From NCBI RefSeq assembly GCF_921293095.1, contig NC_060257.1:92617449-92681448 (forward strand): a stretch of DNA of 64,000 nt, read 5' to 3'. The translations under genes and the position numbers were made by a program. Source of the stretch: Ischnura elegans (taxonomy: Eukaryota > Arthropoda > Insecta > Odonata > Coenagrionidae). Positions 1 to 11,916 of this stretch are shown piece by piece. The first letter of the stretch is position 1. Each line of letters begins with the position of its first letter. Below the pieces are notes generated by a model that saw only the letters and a program-made list of their open reading frames with translations, was not told the origin of the DNA and ran no database searches.

Positions 1-873
1 AAGCCTATTGTGTTGCTAAAGAGCTTATTCAACTGGTGGTGGTCATGTCGGCAGCATGACAACTCATGACTAGAAACAGTTCCGTGTAGGTTTTAATTAT
101 ATTTCATGTGAAGAGATTGAGCTTCATTGCATTTGCTATTTATGTATTTATAAATTGTCGTACACGCTGGATAAGTGCTCTGGGATAGGTCATATCAAAT
201 ACTACTTATAGTTTTCTCACCCCTGATACATCAGCATTACATGTATTGTGTAATTATTCAAATACATTCTTGCCTCTTATTTTTTATATGCATTGTGCTT
301 ATTTTAGTGGTTAATTACATTTTAAACTATTTTGTTTACCAGGCTTTGAACCCAGACGTTGCGATTTGTACTATAAGTTCCACTCGATTTACCCAGACAA
401 TTTCTTCCTGAAGCTTTGTTGGCGTGACAACATGGTTCCTGCTCCCAGACATACTAAGACTCAGGGCAGCATATCTGCACCAAAGTCCTTTCAGTAATAC
501 TGGCCATTTCATTGGGTGATGTCTATGGTGAAGGCATTAACGTCTATGATGGTGAGTGATTTTAATGCCATGCCATTACGCTGGGAGATGCAAAAATTCA
601 TTGCCACTCACAACGCTGCAGGGTACGCATACATATTTAAGGAAGCCTTCGAGATCCGCCTCTTTCTCAATAATTTCAATCGTATTATTGCCTCTCACCC
701 TAGCAATACTCGGACACCAGTAATAAATTGCTTGAAAACATAAGAAAAGTGCTAGAACTCCTAAAGACCATCAGTCAATCAGAAGACACTTGAGCCTTAT
801 TGCTATACCCACCACACGGTCAATTTCGTTCAGCATGAATTTGGACATTCAGACAGTAATAGGTTTCATCATG
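1..873. other. Intergenic or decayed repeat sequence, no gene recognised
   Basis: AT-rich sequence with only short open frames (for example 175-411 and 516-743 on the plus strand). None shows a recognisable motif or codon pattern. It directly precedes the TA-CAGTGGCGG terminus at 874 and may be flanking DNA of that element. Confidence 0.5.
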
Positions 874-875
874 TA

Positions 876-1293
876 CAGTGGCGGAAAAAATTAACACAAA
901 GCTCGTTGGCGTCTGAGAGCGGCCAGTTCAGGAACTACTTGTCTTCCAAAATGTTGCCCTCGTAATGCTCTCATACAACTGGGAGTTTTAAAAGCAATAT
1001 ATCCCTTATACCGGGGAAATAATCATGCACGTCCATTATGACAAGGCAGCTACGAATTCTTCGCCATATTCTCCGAAGTATGCTTCGCCCTCGACTCACC
1101 TAGAATGGAATCTACTCTCGTCAGGACATCAGTGGACCCAGCCGACATATTAGGCATTGAGACTGCTTTATAACCCAATCGTTCCGGTGGTGCAGTGGGT
1201 AAAGTATCATGCTACGAGTCAGAGGTTCCACGGATCAAGTCCCAGTGACGGATAACTTGATGCTGCACACACACACACACACACACACACACT
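876..1293 (+). mobile_element. Decayed copy of an uncharacterised repeat family carrying an ORF (copy 1)
   Basis: The copy starts with CAGTGGCGGAAAAAATTAAC immediately after TA. It is similar over most of its length to the reverse complement of 62880-63298, including the stretches 'GGCCAGTTCAGGAACTACTT' and 'GGTAAAGTATCATGC'. In copy 2 the central part is open for 119 codons. Here the matching frame reads SYEFFAIFSEVCFALDS..., then ADILGIETAL followed by a stop, then NRSGGAVGKVSC, so this copy is broken. It ends in a CA microsatellite (about 1264-1292). The terminus resembles Tc1-type transposon ends, but no transposase was recognised. The protein family is unknown to me. Confidence 0.55.
1264..1292. 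repeat. CA dinucleotide microsatellite
   Basis: About 14 perfect CA units. It lies at the junction between the preceding repeat and the 5' end of the Tx1-type LINE. Confidence 0.9.
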
Positions 1294-1459
1294 TTAGACT
1301 TCGCGGAGAGCGGACGTGTTTTTGCTGACCTCCTCGCCGTTGCTGGTCTGTGTTTTCTACAGAGGTCTTCTTCGCCGATTCCTGCAGTGAGATCTCTCCA
1401 TACTACCACTTAGTTAACCTGCCTTCCTATTTCTTATTTGTGTTAACTTTTATTTAGTT

Positions 1460-1864
1460 TTGCCCCTATTTTTGATTTATTTATTTTTTTTATTTTCTTG
1501 GTCAGTTGAATACCGTTTTGTCTTGATTGTACGCACGTGGTCTACACCCTCACCCCCTTGGCCGTCGGCGTCACCGACGATGGCCTTGGAGGTGCGTGTG
1601 GGGGGGCTTTCCCCTCCCCACCACCCTCCATCCCCATCCCCTCCTCGCGAAATTGGGGAAGGATCCCCAAGTACCTCACTTTCACTTTCTCGTGCGTTGT
1701 CTTTCGAACATTTAAATAAGGCGAATTCTAATGAAGCTGTCTCTGACTATTCCGAAAAACCAACTATTCTCAGAAGAGTAGCTGGTAATGTAAAATTGAC
1801 CCCATCGCCACTGAGCACTCTCGTGATGTTCGTTCAAGCGCAGAGCGCGCTCCACGTCGTCTAA
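1460..1864 (+). pseudogene. Probable 5' part of the LINE ORF1, frameshifted
   Basis: Open frame of 134 codons rich in Pro and Ser, upstream of the conserved ORF1 core and separated from it by about 140 bp with stops. Position and composition (a low-complexity N-terminal arm before an RRM-like core) suggest the degraded ORF1 start. It could equally be leader sequence that happens to be open. The true start codon cannot be chosen. Confidence 0.35.
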
Positions 1865-2007
1865 CTAGCTATGCCTCTGTTGCCAATGGCAATACCAACT
1901 TGGCAATGACTTCCAATTATCCAGCCTAACCAAATCCTCTGCTTTCATCCAACCATTCGAAGCGTCCTCAATCGAGCTATGCGCTACCGCCACGAAAAAT
2001 CACACCT

Positions 2008-3403
2008 TTGACTAATACTCTCTCCAAGAAAACAGGAATAATTTTTCAGTGCATCCCAAATACCAATTTGCATGACTATGTATATGCAGTTGGTGATTTA
2101 ATTGGCGGTGGCACGAATATTTCTCATGATCGAGTCGCTATATATTTCAAAAAAGAGGACAAATTAAATAAATTCATGGATGAGTTCGGTGGAATTTCTT
2201 TGCAAGATCGTTTCATTGAAGCTCGAACGATAGTGGCCAGGGTGGAAAAATTAGTGATATCTAACGTGCCGCCAGAAGTACCTGATGCAGAGCTAATTGG
2301 CATTGCTCAGCAAGCAGTCACTGTTTGCGGAGAAATGAAAAAATACACTATAGGACCAAAGAGAGATGGATATGAACACATTATATCTTTTAGAAGAGCG
2401 GTACCAGTAATGAGAAGACAAAATGCAATACTACCAGACTCAGTTATTTTGGACATAAATGGCTCATTTCAGAGAACTTATCGTACCTTTGAAGAACCAA
2501 AATGCTACAAGTGCAAGGAGGAGGGACATGCTGCAAGATTTTGCCTGCAAGAGCATTGTAAAGAGGCTCAACTAAAAAATGCCTCTGATGAAGGCCTTGT
2601 TGATTGCTCCAACGTCACTGAAAATAATATTACCTCTGAGCCAAGTAAGGATTTGAATGATTTGGCCCCCACTCCCCAGCCCCTCAACGCTTCAGCAGAA
2701 GGTGAATCGACCGCTCAACCTGCCCCCACCCCACCTCTTCCTTCTCAATCCAGCGATACCGATGACTCGACTTTAAGTCGTGCTGAGCCTCAACTGACTG
2801 CAGTCGATCCCAGTCCGTCAAATTCCGCTTCGGACCCGCCTCCACCTCCTACTTCCCCACACCCCATGACTCTCTCCTCGCTGTCCGCAGCAGTCAACCC
2901 TGAACCTCCCCCCCCTACTGCTCCATCCCTCCCCCTTGTTAGCGAATTACCAAGAAGTATTTCATGCACACAGCTATCGATAGACACTGTGTGACTCGGA
3001 CACCGAAACCATCACTGATGAATTTTGTTCAAACTCTCGTAAACCTAAGCGCCGCCCTTCAACAGAGGATTTATCAGTGAAGAAAAAAATGTCCAAGGAT
3101 GAAAGAGGAGGAAAATGCACCACGCACCAACTAGACCACGCAGGTAAAGAAAGGATAAGTGTTATCATGTCAACCAATACTAGCGATAATTCTTCTTCTT
3201 CTTTGACTGCAGAAATAGTAATCACGTTCTTAGAAGATACGCACAACAGGAATGCAAACACGCAACTGATGTTTGCAAAATGCGTAACTAGGGATCTTGA
3301 TGTATTGTGTGAAACACTGGAAAGCATTTGGCCACACGTCACTGAGAGGCTTAAAATGCGAATTTCTCGCATTATTAATCACCTTTCAAATGTTAATGTG
3401 TAA
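2008..3403 (+). pseudogene. Tx1-type LINE ORF1 (nucleic-acid-binding protein with CCHC knuckle), broken
   Basis: ORF1 protein of the LINE, thought to coat the RNA in the retrotransposition particle. Residues about 1-150 of the first open segment (2008-2994, 328 codons) look like an RRM-type fold, with KLVISNVPPEVPDAEL resembling an RNP strand. A zinc knuckle CYKCKEEGHAARFC follows near residue 170, then a long Pro/Ser/Thr-rich tail. A stop at 2992-2994 interrupts it. The continuation (SDTETITDEF..., then 3077-3403) is readable in another frame and ends about 70 bp before ORF2. The order RRM, CCHC, acidic/proline tail matches Tx1-clade ORF1. It is non-functional as it stands. Confidence 0.75.
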
Positions 3404-3469
3404 TTTCTTTATGGTTATTTTAATCTATAAATATACCACCAGGAAGAGTTTTTAACATTCTAGAATATC

Positions 3470-5556
3470 TGTTCTAACATTGAACGCGTAAAGTCAGTGA
3501 GAAGCCAAGAAAAACGGGCGCAAATGATTGCCTTCATAAATGAGCAAGAGCCGGATGTAGCCTTGATGCAGGAAACTAACTTGGATTCGTTACCTTGCCT
3601 CGGACTACTGGGTTATCAAGTACTCATAAATCCTCCACGAACCCCCTGCACGGGGACGGTCATTGCCGTGAAGGCGTTATTGGTCAATTTTGTGACATCA
3701 GACACTGTTATTTTTCCGGGGCATGCCCAAGAAGCGGCGTTTTCTTTTAATCATGAACCGCTTTGTATAATAAATTTCTATGGGCCAATCGACGCAGACA
3801 CCTCGCTGGATGTAACAGAAGCTGTTAGAAAACACCTAACTGCTCTCTCTCTTCAGCAGTCACCATGAGCTAATATGACATTAATATTAGCAGGTGATTT
3901 TAACACAACCCTAAACCCAAGCGTGGATAGATCTGGCAAGGTTGAAAGAAATGCACGTCTTGCGGCTGAATTAAGACAACTAATTGATCACTCCAGTTTA
4001 GTTGACGTGTGAACAGAGATGAAAAATGACAGCTCAGGCCATACATTCTTTTCTCCGAGGTCTTCCTCAAGATTAGATAGAATATATTCCTCATGCCACT
4101 CCATCAGAAATATCCACAGTGTAAATCTGATTGATTCTTTCTCAGATCATAAAGCGGTCATAATGCGCATCAAGTCGAGTGGACAGTCAATCACACCTCC
4201 ATATTGGCGGTTTCCTAACCATCTCTTATCTAATGAAAGTTTCGTACAGAAAATGAAAATAGTATTAAAATGCTTGGCTTCAGAATCAATGTCGAGTCTG
4301 AACATTAGCTCAGAATGGGAGCTAATAAAAAGGGCTATAAGAGACTACGTCGTCCTTCATCAAAAATCGTATACGACTGAAAATCGTTCTGCTGCAAGAA
4401 ACAGATATCAACTTCAGGGAGAAAAGATAATGGCCACAATGGGCTGGAACTCCCTCATAGAAAATGATGCTCCTTCAGCAAATCATCTGGCAAGATGGGC
4501 CACGTGGCGCAGACCGAAACCACTTATGGAGTTGAGGATGAATGGCCGTAAAATCTCAGAGCTTATAGAGAGTTATGCAAAGTGACTCGCAAATATTTTG
4601 CCGATCAACATGAATGCAGAGTGCAATCAATTCCTATTTCTAGGGAAATGTTGGATAATTTATCAGTCCTAAGTGATATTGACAAAGACTTCTTAAATGA
4701 AGTGTTTTGTGAGGAAGAGTTCACTGAAGCTCTGAAAAGTCTAAGTAAACGAAAGGCACCTGGTTTTGATGGTCTCACGGTTGAATTTTATCTAGCCTTT
4801 TCGACTGAATTAGCTCCATTTTTTACTTTGATGGCAAAGGAATCATTTGTAAAAGGGTACCTACCAAGAAGCACTGCGACATCCGTTATTTCTTTAATGA
4901 GAAAGTCAGGGGACCCTCTTATTGAGCTAAAAAACTGGAGACCACTGTCATTGACTAGTGTGGATTACAAGATTGTAGCCAAAGTACTAGCATCCAGATT
5001 ATCAGCAGTGATTAAATAGATAATATCTCCCGAGCAGAGCTACTGTGTGCCTGGAAGATCCATTTTTGACACTATCTCACTCATCAGGGATATAATGGCA
5101 TGGTGCAATGACTCCAAAAAGCCGCTAGCGATTTTGTCGTTGGATCAAGCAAAAGCTTTCGACGTGATACCTTTTCCATGTAATGGAGAAAATGTCTCTT
5201 GGAAATGACTTCATAGGATGCATAAGAACCATTTACAACAAGTCGTCGCGCATGGTACGAGTTCACAATACTCTAACAGCCCCTTTCTATAGAGGAGCTA
5301 TAGGAGCTCCTTTAAAAAAGGAATTCGTCAAGGTTGCCCATTGTCCGGAATGCTGTATGCCATATCTACAGAGCCATTTATAAGACTTGCTTTAAACACC
5401 CTCACTGGGTTATCCATGCCAGGAGCTTATGATAGGAGAGTTGTATTGGCCGCTTACGCTGACGACGTCAACATCTTCGTCACAAACGAAGAGGATTTTG
5501 AATTAGTCATTCCTACATTTAAAAAATATGCTGAAGTTTCAGGAGCGGAGCTGAAC
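3470..5556 (+). pseudogene. Tx1-type LINE ORF2: AP endonuclease plus reverse transcriptase, broken
   Basis: ORF2 would encode the target-nicking endonuclease and the reverse transcriptase. The endonuclease is seen as PDVALMQETNLDS (3497-3868), LAGDFNTTLNP (about 3890-3925), SRLDRIY (about 4060) and SDHKAVIM (about 4144). The RT follows as KRKAPGFDGLTVEFYLAF and the LKNWRPLSLTS signature (4582-5019), then VPGRSIFDTISLIRD and LSLDQAKAFD (5045-5165), and finally the catalytic AYADDVNIF near 5455. At least five stops or frameshifts separate these parts. The frame is cut at SGAELN by the X1 insertion and continues at 11917. Confidence 0.8.
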
Positions 5557-7402
5557 ACCCCTATTGGAAATTTCTTATAAGAAAATTTCTTATCAGAAAT
5601 TGGACATATTTCTTATAAGAAAATTTCTTATAAGAATTTTTCTATAAGAAAATTTCTTATCAGAAATTGGGCATTTTTCTTATAAGAAAATTTCTTATAA
5701 GAATTTTTCTATAAGAAAATTTCTTATCAGAAATTGGGCATATTTCTTATATTTCTTATAAGAATATTTATTATAAGAATTTTTCTTATAAGAAAATTTC
5801 TTCTAACTATCAGTTACAAAATGTTATTTATAACAAATTTTCTGATGGAAATATTTATTATAAATATCATATCAACATGCTTAAAACACTTGCGCAAACT
5901 TCTATAAAAAGCTACATAAGATTTACATCCCTACTGAGAGTGCAAAGTTAGCATTCAATCCAATATTATATTATATACCTAATTCAATCCAAATGTAGAT
6001 GCCTATATCTTATACAGCAAACCTAATGATTTCCCATGAACCAAATGTAGATGTCTATCATCAGTGTACATCAAAAAGGACATTGAAGCTCTGTAAAGTT
6101 CACCTGGCTGGCCAGACAAGGCGAGATACCATAGAGGTCTTTCAGGGCATGGGTTCTGTATAGGGTTAATGTCCCCACATGCTAAAAGAAACTAAAATCA
6201 ATGAAACCAACGATAGCCTAGAATGATGGACTGATAATTGAATACAACTTTGGCAATCATTACGCAATGAAAGATACAGGAATTGCAATATGGAATATGA
6301 TTTAACCTGGAAAATTGAAGAAGCAAATGAAATAAAATTCAAGTTCAACTGGAGATAGGTACTTCAAGAAATTATATGGGAAGGAAGAGTAAAATTTGAT
6401 AAATAAAATGCATATGAGCAATGTTTATTTAAGATACCAGAGAGAATGAGACCTCTACATACAGATTTGGATAGATAATGAAAGAAATAAGCAAAGCAAA
6501 ATGGAATTTGATGCCATTTTGGAGAAAAGGAAACGTAGAATATGGCTAACAATAAGTGCAAGATTTAGGGAAATTAATAGGAATCACAGAAACACTGACT
6601 GAGAATAATAGTTAATGTATTTTCCATAAAATAATAACTGTGCAGATGTTGGCATACTCATACAAATTCATTCTCATTCTCTTCAGAGACGACTAAATCA
6701 CTCACTTTGTCCATTAAAACACTGTTTTCATTAAAACTTCCGCTTATGTTAGATATGCCACAATCTGAAAAATATACATGTCTATCTAAATTAATGATGA
6801 AAAGTTTAAAATTCAACGAAACTATCTGTTTAAGGTAACATAATTTTAGGGATGCCAGTTTTTTAATACTTACCAAATGAGGTCAATGCCTTATTTTGGT
6901 TAGAAGCACACGACTTATTTTATTAAACTGCTATCACAAACACATAGTGAATGATTAACATATAAAAGCAATCCCTAGCAACCTAACAACCAAACAAGTT
7001 TTGGTTGTTAGGTTGCTAGGGAACCATGTGAACAGTATCCTGCAAGGTATGCAATCGTAGTATACATCGTGGTTATTCATTGCCCATATCGAACTTCCAT
7101 CGCTCCAGTAATCTGTAGTCTCGAAACAGAGAGATCTTATAAGTCTACAATTTTTCATGTGCCCTCAGCTATATATACTAACAAGTCGCATTAAAGAAGC
7201 CTCCGCTTCTTGGAACCATTTATGTCAAATACCATGCTGAAAAAACCAGGAAATTAGCAGAACATTACTTAAAAAAGAGTTATACATACTTTCAAAAAAT
7301 TATCTTATGTAGAATTCCTTAAATAATTATCAATTGCCAACATAAGTTATGGTGACACGCCTGCTGGATAAAAACCTAAAAGGTATGCGACCCGCGCAGC
7401 AT

Positions 7403-10400
7403 CCCTATTGGAAATTTCTTATAAGTCTTACAGAATTCTGATAGGATTCTATAAGTCTTACAGAATTCTTATAGGATTCTATAAGTCTTACAGAAATTCT
7501 TATAGGATTCTATAAGTCTTACAGAAATTCTTATAGGAACTTTGCATTTCTTATAGCATTCTATAAGAATGTTGCGCAGGTCACATAACTTTCAGGTTTT
7601 TATCCGGCATGCATTTAAGTCACCATAACTTATGTTGGCAATTTATAATTATTTAAGAAATTCTTATAAGATTTTTTTGGAAATAATGTATAACCTTTGT
7701 TAAGTAATGTTCTGCTAATTTATTGGCGTTTTCAGCATGGTATTTGACATAAATGGTTCCAAGAAGTTGAGGCTTCTTCTTATGAGACTTGTTAATATAT
7801 ATCCCTAAGAGCACACGAAAAATTGTACACTTATAAAATCTGTCTGTTTCGAGTCTATAGATAACTTAACCGATGGAAGTTTGATATGGGCCATGAATAA
7901 GCACGATGTATACTACGATTGCATACATTGCAGGATACGGTTGCCATGGAAACCTTGTTTGGTTGTTAGGTTGCTAGGTATTGCTTCTATATGTTAATCA
8001 TTCACCATGTTTTTGTGTGACCTGTTTAATGAAATAAGTCGTGTGCTTCTAACAAAAATAAGGCATTGACCTCATTTGGTAAGTCTTACAAAACTGGCAT
8101 TCCTAAAATCATGTTACCTTAAACAGACAGTTTCGTGGAATTTAAAACTTTTAATCATTAATTCAGATAAACTTGTATATTTTTCAGATTGTGACATATC
8201 TAATATAAGTGGAAGTTTTAATGAAAACAGTGTTTCAATGGACAAAGTGAGTGATTTAGTCGTCTCTGGAGAGAATGAATTTGTATGAGTAAACCTAAAT
8301 AACATCTGCACAATTATTATTTTATGGAAAATACATCAACTATTATTCTCAATCAGTGTTTCTGGGATTCCTATTAATTTCCCTAAATCTTGCACTAATT
8401 GTTAGCCATATTCTACCTATCCTTTTCTCCAAATGGCATCAAATTCCATTTTACTTTATTTATTTCTTTCATTATCTATCCAAATCTGCATGTAGAGGTC
8501 ATTCTCTCTGGTATCTTAAATAAGCATTTCTCCTATGTATTCGATTTATCAATTTTTCCTTTTCCTTCCCAAATAATTTCTTGAAGTATCCCAAGTCGAA
8601 CTTGAATTTTATTTCATTTGCTTCTTCAATTTTCCAGGTTAAATCATTCCATATTGCAATTCCTTTATATTTCATTGCGTAGTGATTGCCAAAGCCATAT
8701 TCTATTATCAGTCCATCATTCCAGGATATCGTTGGTTTCATTGCTTTTAGTTTTTTAGTTTTAAAATGTGGGGGGCGTTAACCCTATGCAGAACCCATGA
8801 CCTGAAGGACCTCTATGGCAGTGGCGGCTTGCCCATAAGGACTCTCGGACGCCGCCCCTCCCAAATATTTTAAAAAGTAAAAAAAAATTAATATCCATTA
8901 TTTATAATTATACATCTAATTAATTAGATTGTTTTTTCAGTCGCATACATCGAAAGTGTAGGAAAAACACGAAAAGAAATAGCGCGAGAAGTTCGTATTT
9001 GTAGCCGTGGGGCGCTGGCCAGAACGTCCCAATCCATCCCCATGCAGTTATATGGAGAGTGGTAGTGGTGGGGGCCGCTGGTGCTATGACGCGTCTAACG
9101 TTGTGTCTTATGGAAGTCTTGGGACGTCGTCCGAGAATGCGCAGAGCGACGTGTGAGTTGACATCGCTGCGCAGGCCGGCGGGCGTATAATCTGGCGTCT
9201 ACTTGGTGCTGCCACAGAAAAGGGACCTACGGAATCAGAATGGTCACTGTACTGGGTGTAGCTATACGATTTTAATTTTTAATTAGTGGTAGGTATTGCT
9301 ACAGAAAATAAATTATCTCATTATGCTTGCGTTTTTGTGTGTTTGAATTCCGGAACACATAAAATCCAACCAGTTAAAGGCCGTATTGACGAAGGAAAAC
9401 TATTCTCGAGTATTTGCCACAGTTTTGTTATGATTACGAATTTCAAGAACCTTGGGGAAACTAATATTATAATATTTAGGCCTTAACAATGTATTCATAT
9501 CTTCCCGATGATTAGAAATGCGGAACCTATTTTTCAGACGAATTTATCAAAAGGCCTGCAGTATTGGGAAAAATCAGTTAACATTCCCCACTGATTTATA
9601 ATTTAAGAAATAGGTGCGTGCGTGATAGGGTGAAGGATTGAACATGATTTAACCCGTAAAACGTGACTTTAAATAGAGTCATTCAATGAATGCCAAAAAG
9701 TGCCGCGTACAATGCACCTTTTGTGTGTAGATTCATCATTTTTCTAGCCGTCCTTGTTCTATTAGTTCATGTTCACCTAATTCCTCAGCGGCAGAGCGGT
9801 AGCTGTCTGACGGAAAATGTCCACTTGGATCTGATTTAAGTGGCTTCGAAGAGTTCATATCATGGTGCGGAGATACTTACAGCTCCCATATGTGGCTCAG
9901 AGTCGTCTTCTTTTACGATCTAGAATTTATTTTCTATTATATCATGGCAATTATTTCGAAGACATGGTTATTCCAAGTGCGACCCGTTGGCGTTTCGTGT
10001 GTTTACCACATATGAATCTTAGACTCAAGGAGATGGTCCGTGACGTCTTCTGTTTGCTTGAATGCCTTTGCTGACCTTAAATTCGTCCCTCAGCTGAATC
10101 AGCATTGGTGGACCTCGACTTCTATCTCCCTTGAGTCGTCCTTATAGTATGATAGTAACGGCAAGACTCGGAAAGAACGGAGTGAAATGAGTTCAGACAT
10201 CATTTTCGAGGAGTTAACTGTGTGTAATTGCCGATTAAGAAGTTTCTTAGTGCTGTGTGTACATTCAAGAAGACAATTTTAATTAATCAACAGTGCTCGT
10301 TTTTGATTTAGGGAAATATAGGGAAAAATTGTCCCAATTCTGTGTCCAGCCACCTTGTTCTTTTTGATCGTATTTTTCGTCGGCTTATTTTGTGTCGTCC

Positions 10401-11725
10401 CTTGTTTATTAAGTCCCTTGTTTATTATAGACTAGTACCTTTTCCATGTGTTCAATCGGAAAGAAATTGTTGTCCGGCGCTGGTTTCAACGAACGTGTAA
10501 TTGATCACTTTGCTGGACAAAAGGAAAGAAGGATGGACTTCTGCAATATAACTAAAGGAATGTGAGTATTTCAGATTTTGTTAAAATTGTGTGTTTAATT
10601 TTTGATTTTAAATCGTATTGTATTCAAGAAGCAACGCGAACACCTCAATCAAAGTTTACATCTGCCATAGCAAAGCGCGTGCTTTCTAGTAGTGTTTGTT
10701 GCCTAGTGGAAGTCAGTGACACTCCCCTCCCTCCTCAGGTGTTACAAGTGTCATTGCTACATAAATCATTGCAAATATTGTATAGATTTGACAAATAACG
10801 CATTATGATTGCAAAACGAACAACAGAAGTGAATTGCGGGCATATTCGCACAAAGAATGTAGGCGCTAAAACCGAAAGTTACATATTTTCGTTTGTATTT
10901 GCAAAACATCGCAGCAAATATATTTTTATCCTTCAAGATCATTGATCAGTATAATCGAGAGTCCGGACTAAGCCGATCCGTATGACCGAGAGTCTTCTGC
11001 ATTAAGTATTTATTAATCAAGCTATATTTGGAAAACTAGGTATTTTTGTTGAAAAAAACGGAACATATGGCATCACAAAATTTAATTCCTAGATTGCCGT
11101 AAAAACTTAATAAAATACACGAAATATTAAAAAATTATGACCCCCCGGTGGAGTGACTCGCGCCCCCCCTAGCATTTGACTCACGAGCCGCCACTGCTCT
11201 ATGGTATCTCGCATTGTCTGGCCAGTCAGGTGAACTTTACAGAACTTGAATGTCCTTGCTTGATGCACACTAAAGACATTACATTTGGTACATGGGAAAT
11301 CATTAGGTTTGCTGTGTACCAGATATAGGCGCCTTCATTTGGAAAAAATTAGGTATAATGCTAACTTTGTACTCTCAGGAGGGATGTAAATCTCATGTAG
11401 CTTTTTATAGAAGTTTGCACAAGTGTTTTAAGCATGATGATATGATAATTATAATAAATATTTCCATGAGAAAATTCCTAATAAATAACATTTTGTAATT
11501 GATACTTTTGATAAGAAATTTTCTTATAAGAAAAATTCTTATAAGAAAAATGCCCAATTTCTGATAAGAAATTTTCTTATAGAAAAATTCTTATAAGAAA
11601 TTTTCTTATAAGAAGAATTCTTATAACAAATTTTCTTATAAGAAGAATTCTTTTAAGAAATTTTCTTATAAGAAAAATGCCCAATTTCTGATAAGAAATT
11701 TTCTTATAAGAAATTTCCAATAGGG
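7403..11725 (-). mobile_element. Second copy of transposon X (X2), inverted inside X1
   Basis: It is bounded by CCCTATTGG at 7403 and CCAATAGGG at 11725, with AT on each side (7401-7402 and 11726-11727). Excising it with one AT makes X1 align continuously with X2 at 'GACC(T/C)GCGCA(A/G)CAT'. Net length without the hAT insertion is about 1,937 bp. X2 lies in the opposite orientation, so X1 and X2 together form a palindrome of about 4 kb whose arms match, for example 6090-6173 against 8775-8820 and 11205-11280. Minus frame 8741-8499 (80 codons, charged, KFDLGYFKKLFGKEKEKLI) corresponds to the plus strand of X1 around 6190-6480 and may be a transposase remnant. Confidence 0.8.
8819..11196. mobile_element. 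hAT-type non-autonomous DNA transposon (2,378 bp)
   Basis: Termini CAGTGGCGGCT(T/C)G are inverted at both ends. A perfect 8-bp target duplication CTCTATGG lies at 8811-8818 and 11197-11204, exactly in the X arm sequence GACCTCTATGGTATCTC that is uninterrupted in X1. This is diagnostic of hAT transposition. No hAT transposase was recognised. A GC-richer block (about 9005-9235) and a short frame 10446-10568 ending at a plausible splice donor (GTGAGTATTT) suggest it carries a promoter and first exon of unknown origin. Confidence 0.85.
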
Positions 11726-11916
11726 ATTATTGTAGAATTCTATAAGAAATGCAGATTTCTTATAAAAAATTTTGTAAGACTTATACAATCCTATAAGAAT
11801 TTCTATAAGACTTATAGAATCCTATAAGAATTCTGTAAGACTTATAGAATCCTATAAGTCTTACAGAATTCTTATAAGAATTTCTGTAAGACTTATAAGA
11901 AATTTTCAATAGGGAC

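Larger units (their letters stand above)
5559..11914 (+). mobile_element. Unclassified TIR DNA transposon X1 (interrupted by inverted copy X2)
   Basis: It starts CCCTATTGGAAATTTCTTAT and ends in the reverse complement (...GAAATTTTCAATAGGG), flanked by AC on both sides (5557-5558 and 11915-11916). Removing the element and one AC restores the LINE frame as N-T-H-R-S-K-G-L-W-V-G, which supports a 2-bp duplication. The left end is an array of TTTCTTATAAGAAA-like palindromes; the right end (11728-11914) is an array of TTACAG/CTGTAAG-type repeats. Net length without X2 is about 2,031 bp. No transposase domain was recognised. Short frames shared with X2 (for example minus strand 6658-6876) may be remnants of its gene. 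A 2-bp duplication is uncommon outside Tc1/mariner (TA), some CACTA-like elements and ISL2EU; I cannot assign it. Confidence 0.8.

Noticed and set aside
1212..1409. Minus-strand frame with a Cys-Val repeat
   Set aside because: The repeat is just the CA microsatellite read in antisense.
5551..5560. ACAC as a 4-bp duplication for X1
   Set aside because: Both ACAC and AC fit locally, but only AC restores the LINE frame, and X2 independently shows a 2-bp duplication.
5560..5810. CRISPR-like array of short repeats
   Set aside because: The units are irregular palindromes without unique spacers, located at a transposon terminus in a eukaryotic genome.
5559..11725. A single giant foldback or palindromic transposon
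   Set aside because: The central and right-hand B-type end arrays and the AT/AC duplications show two nested copies of one element.
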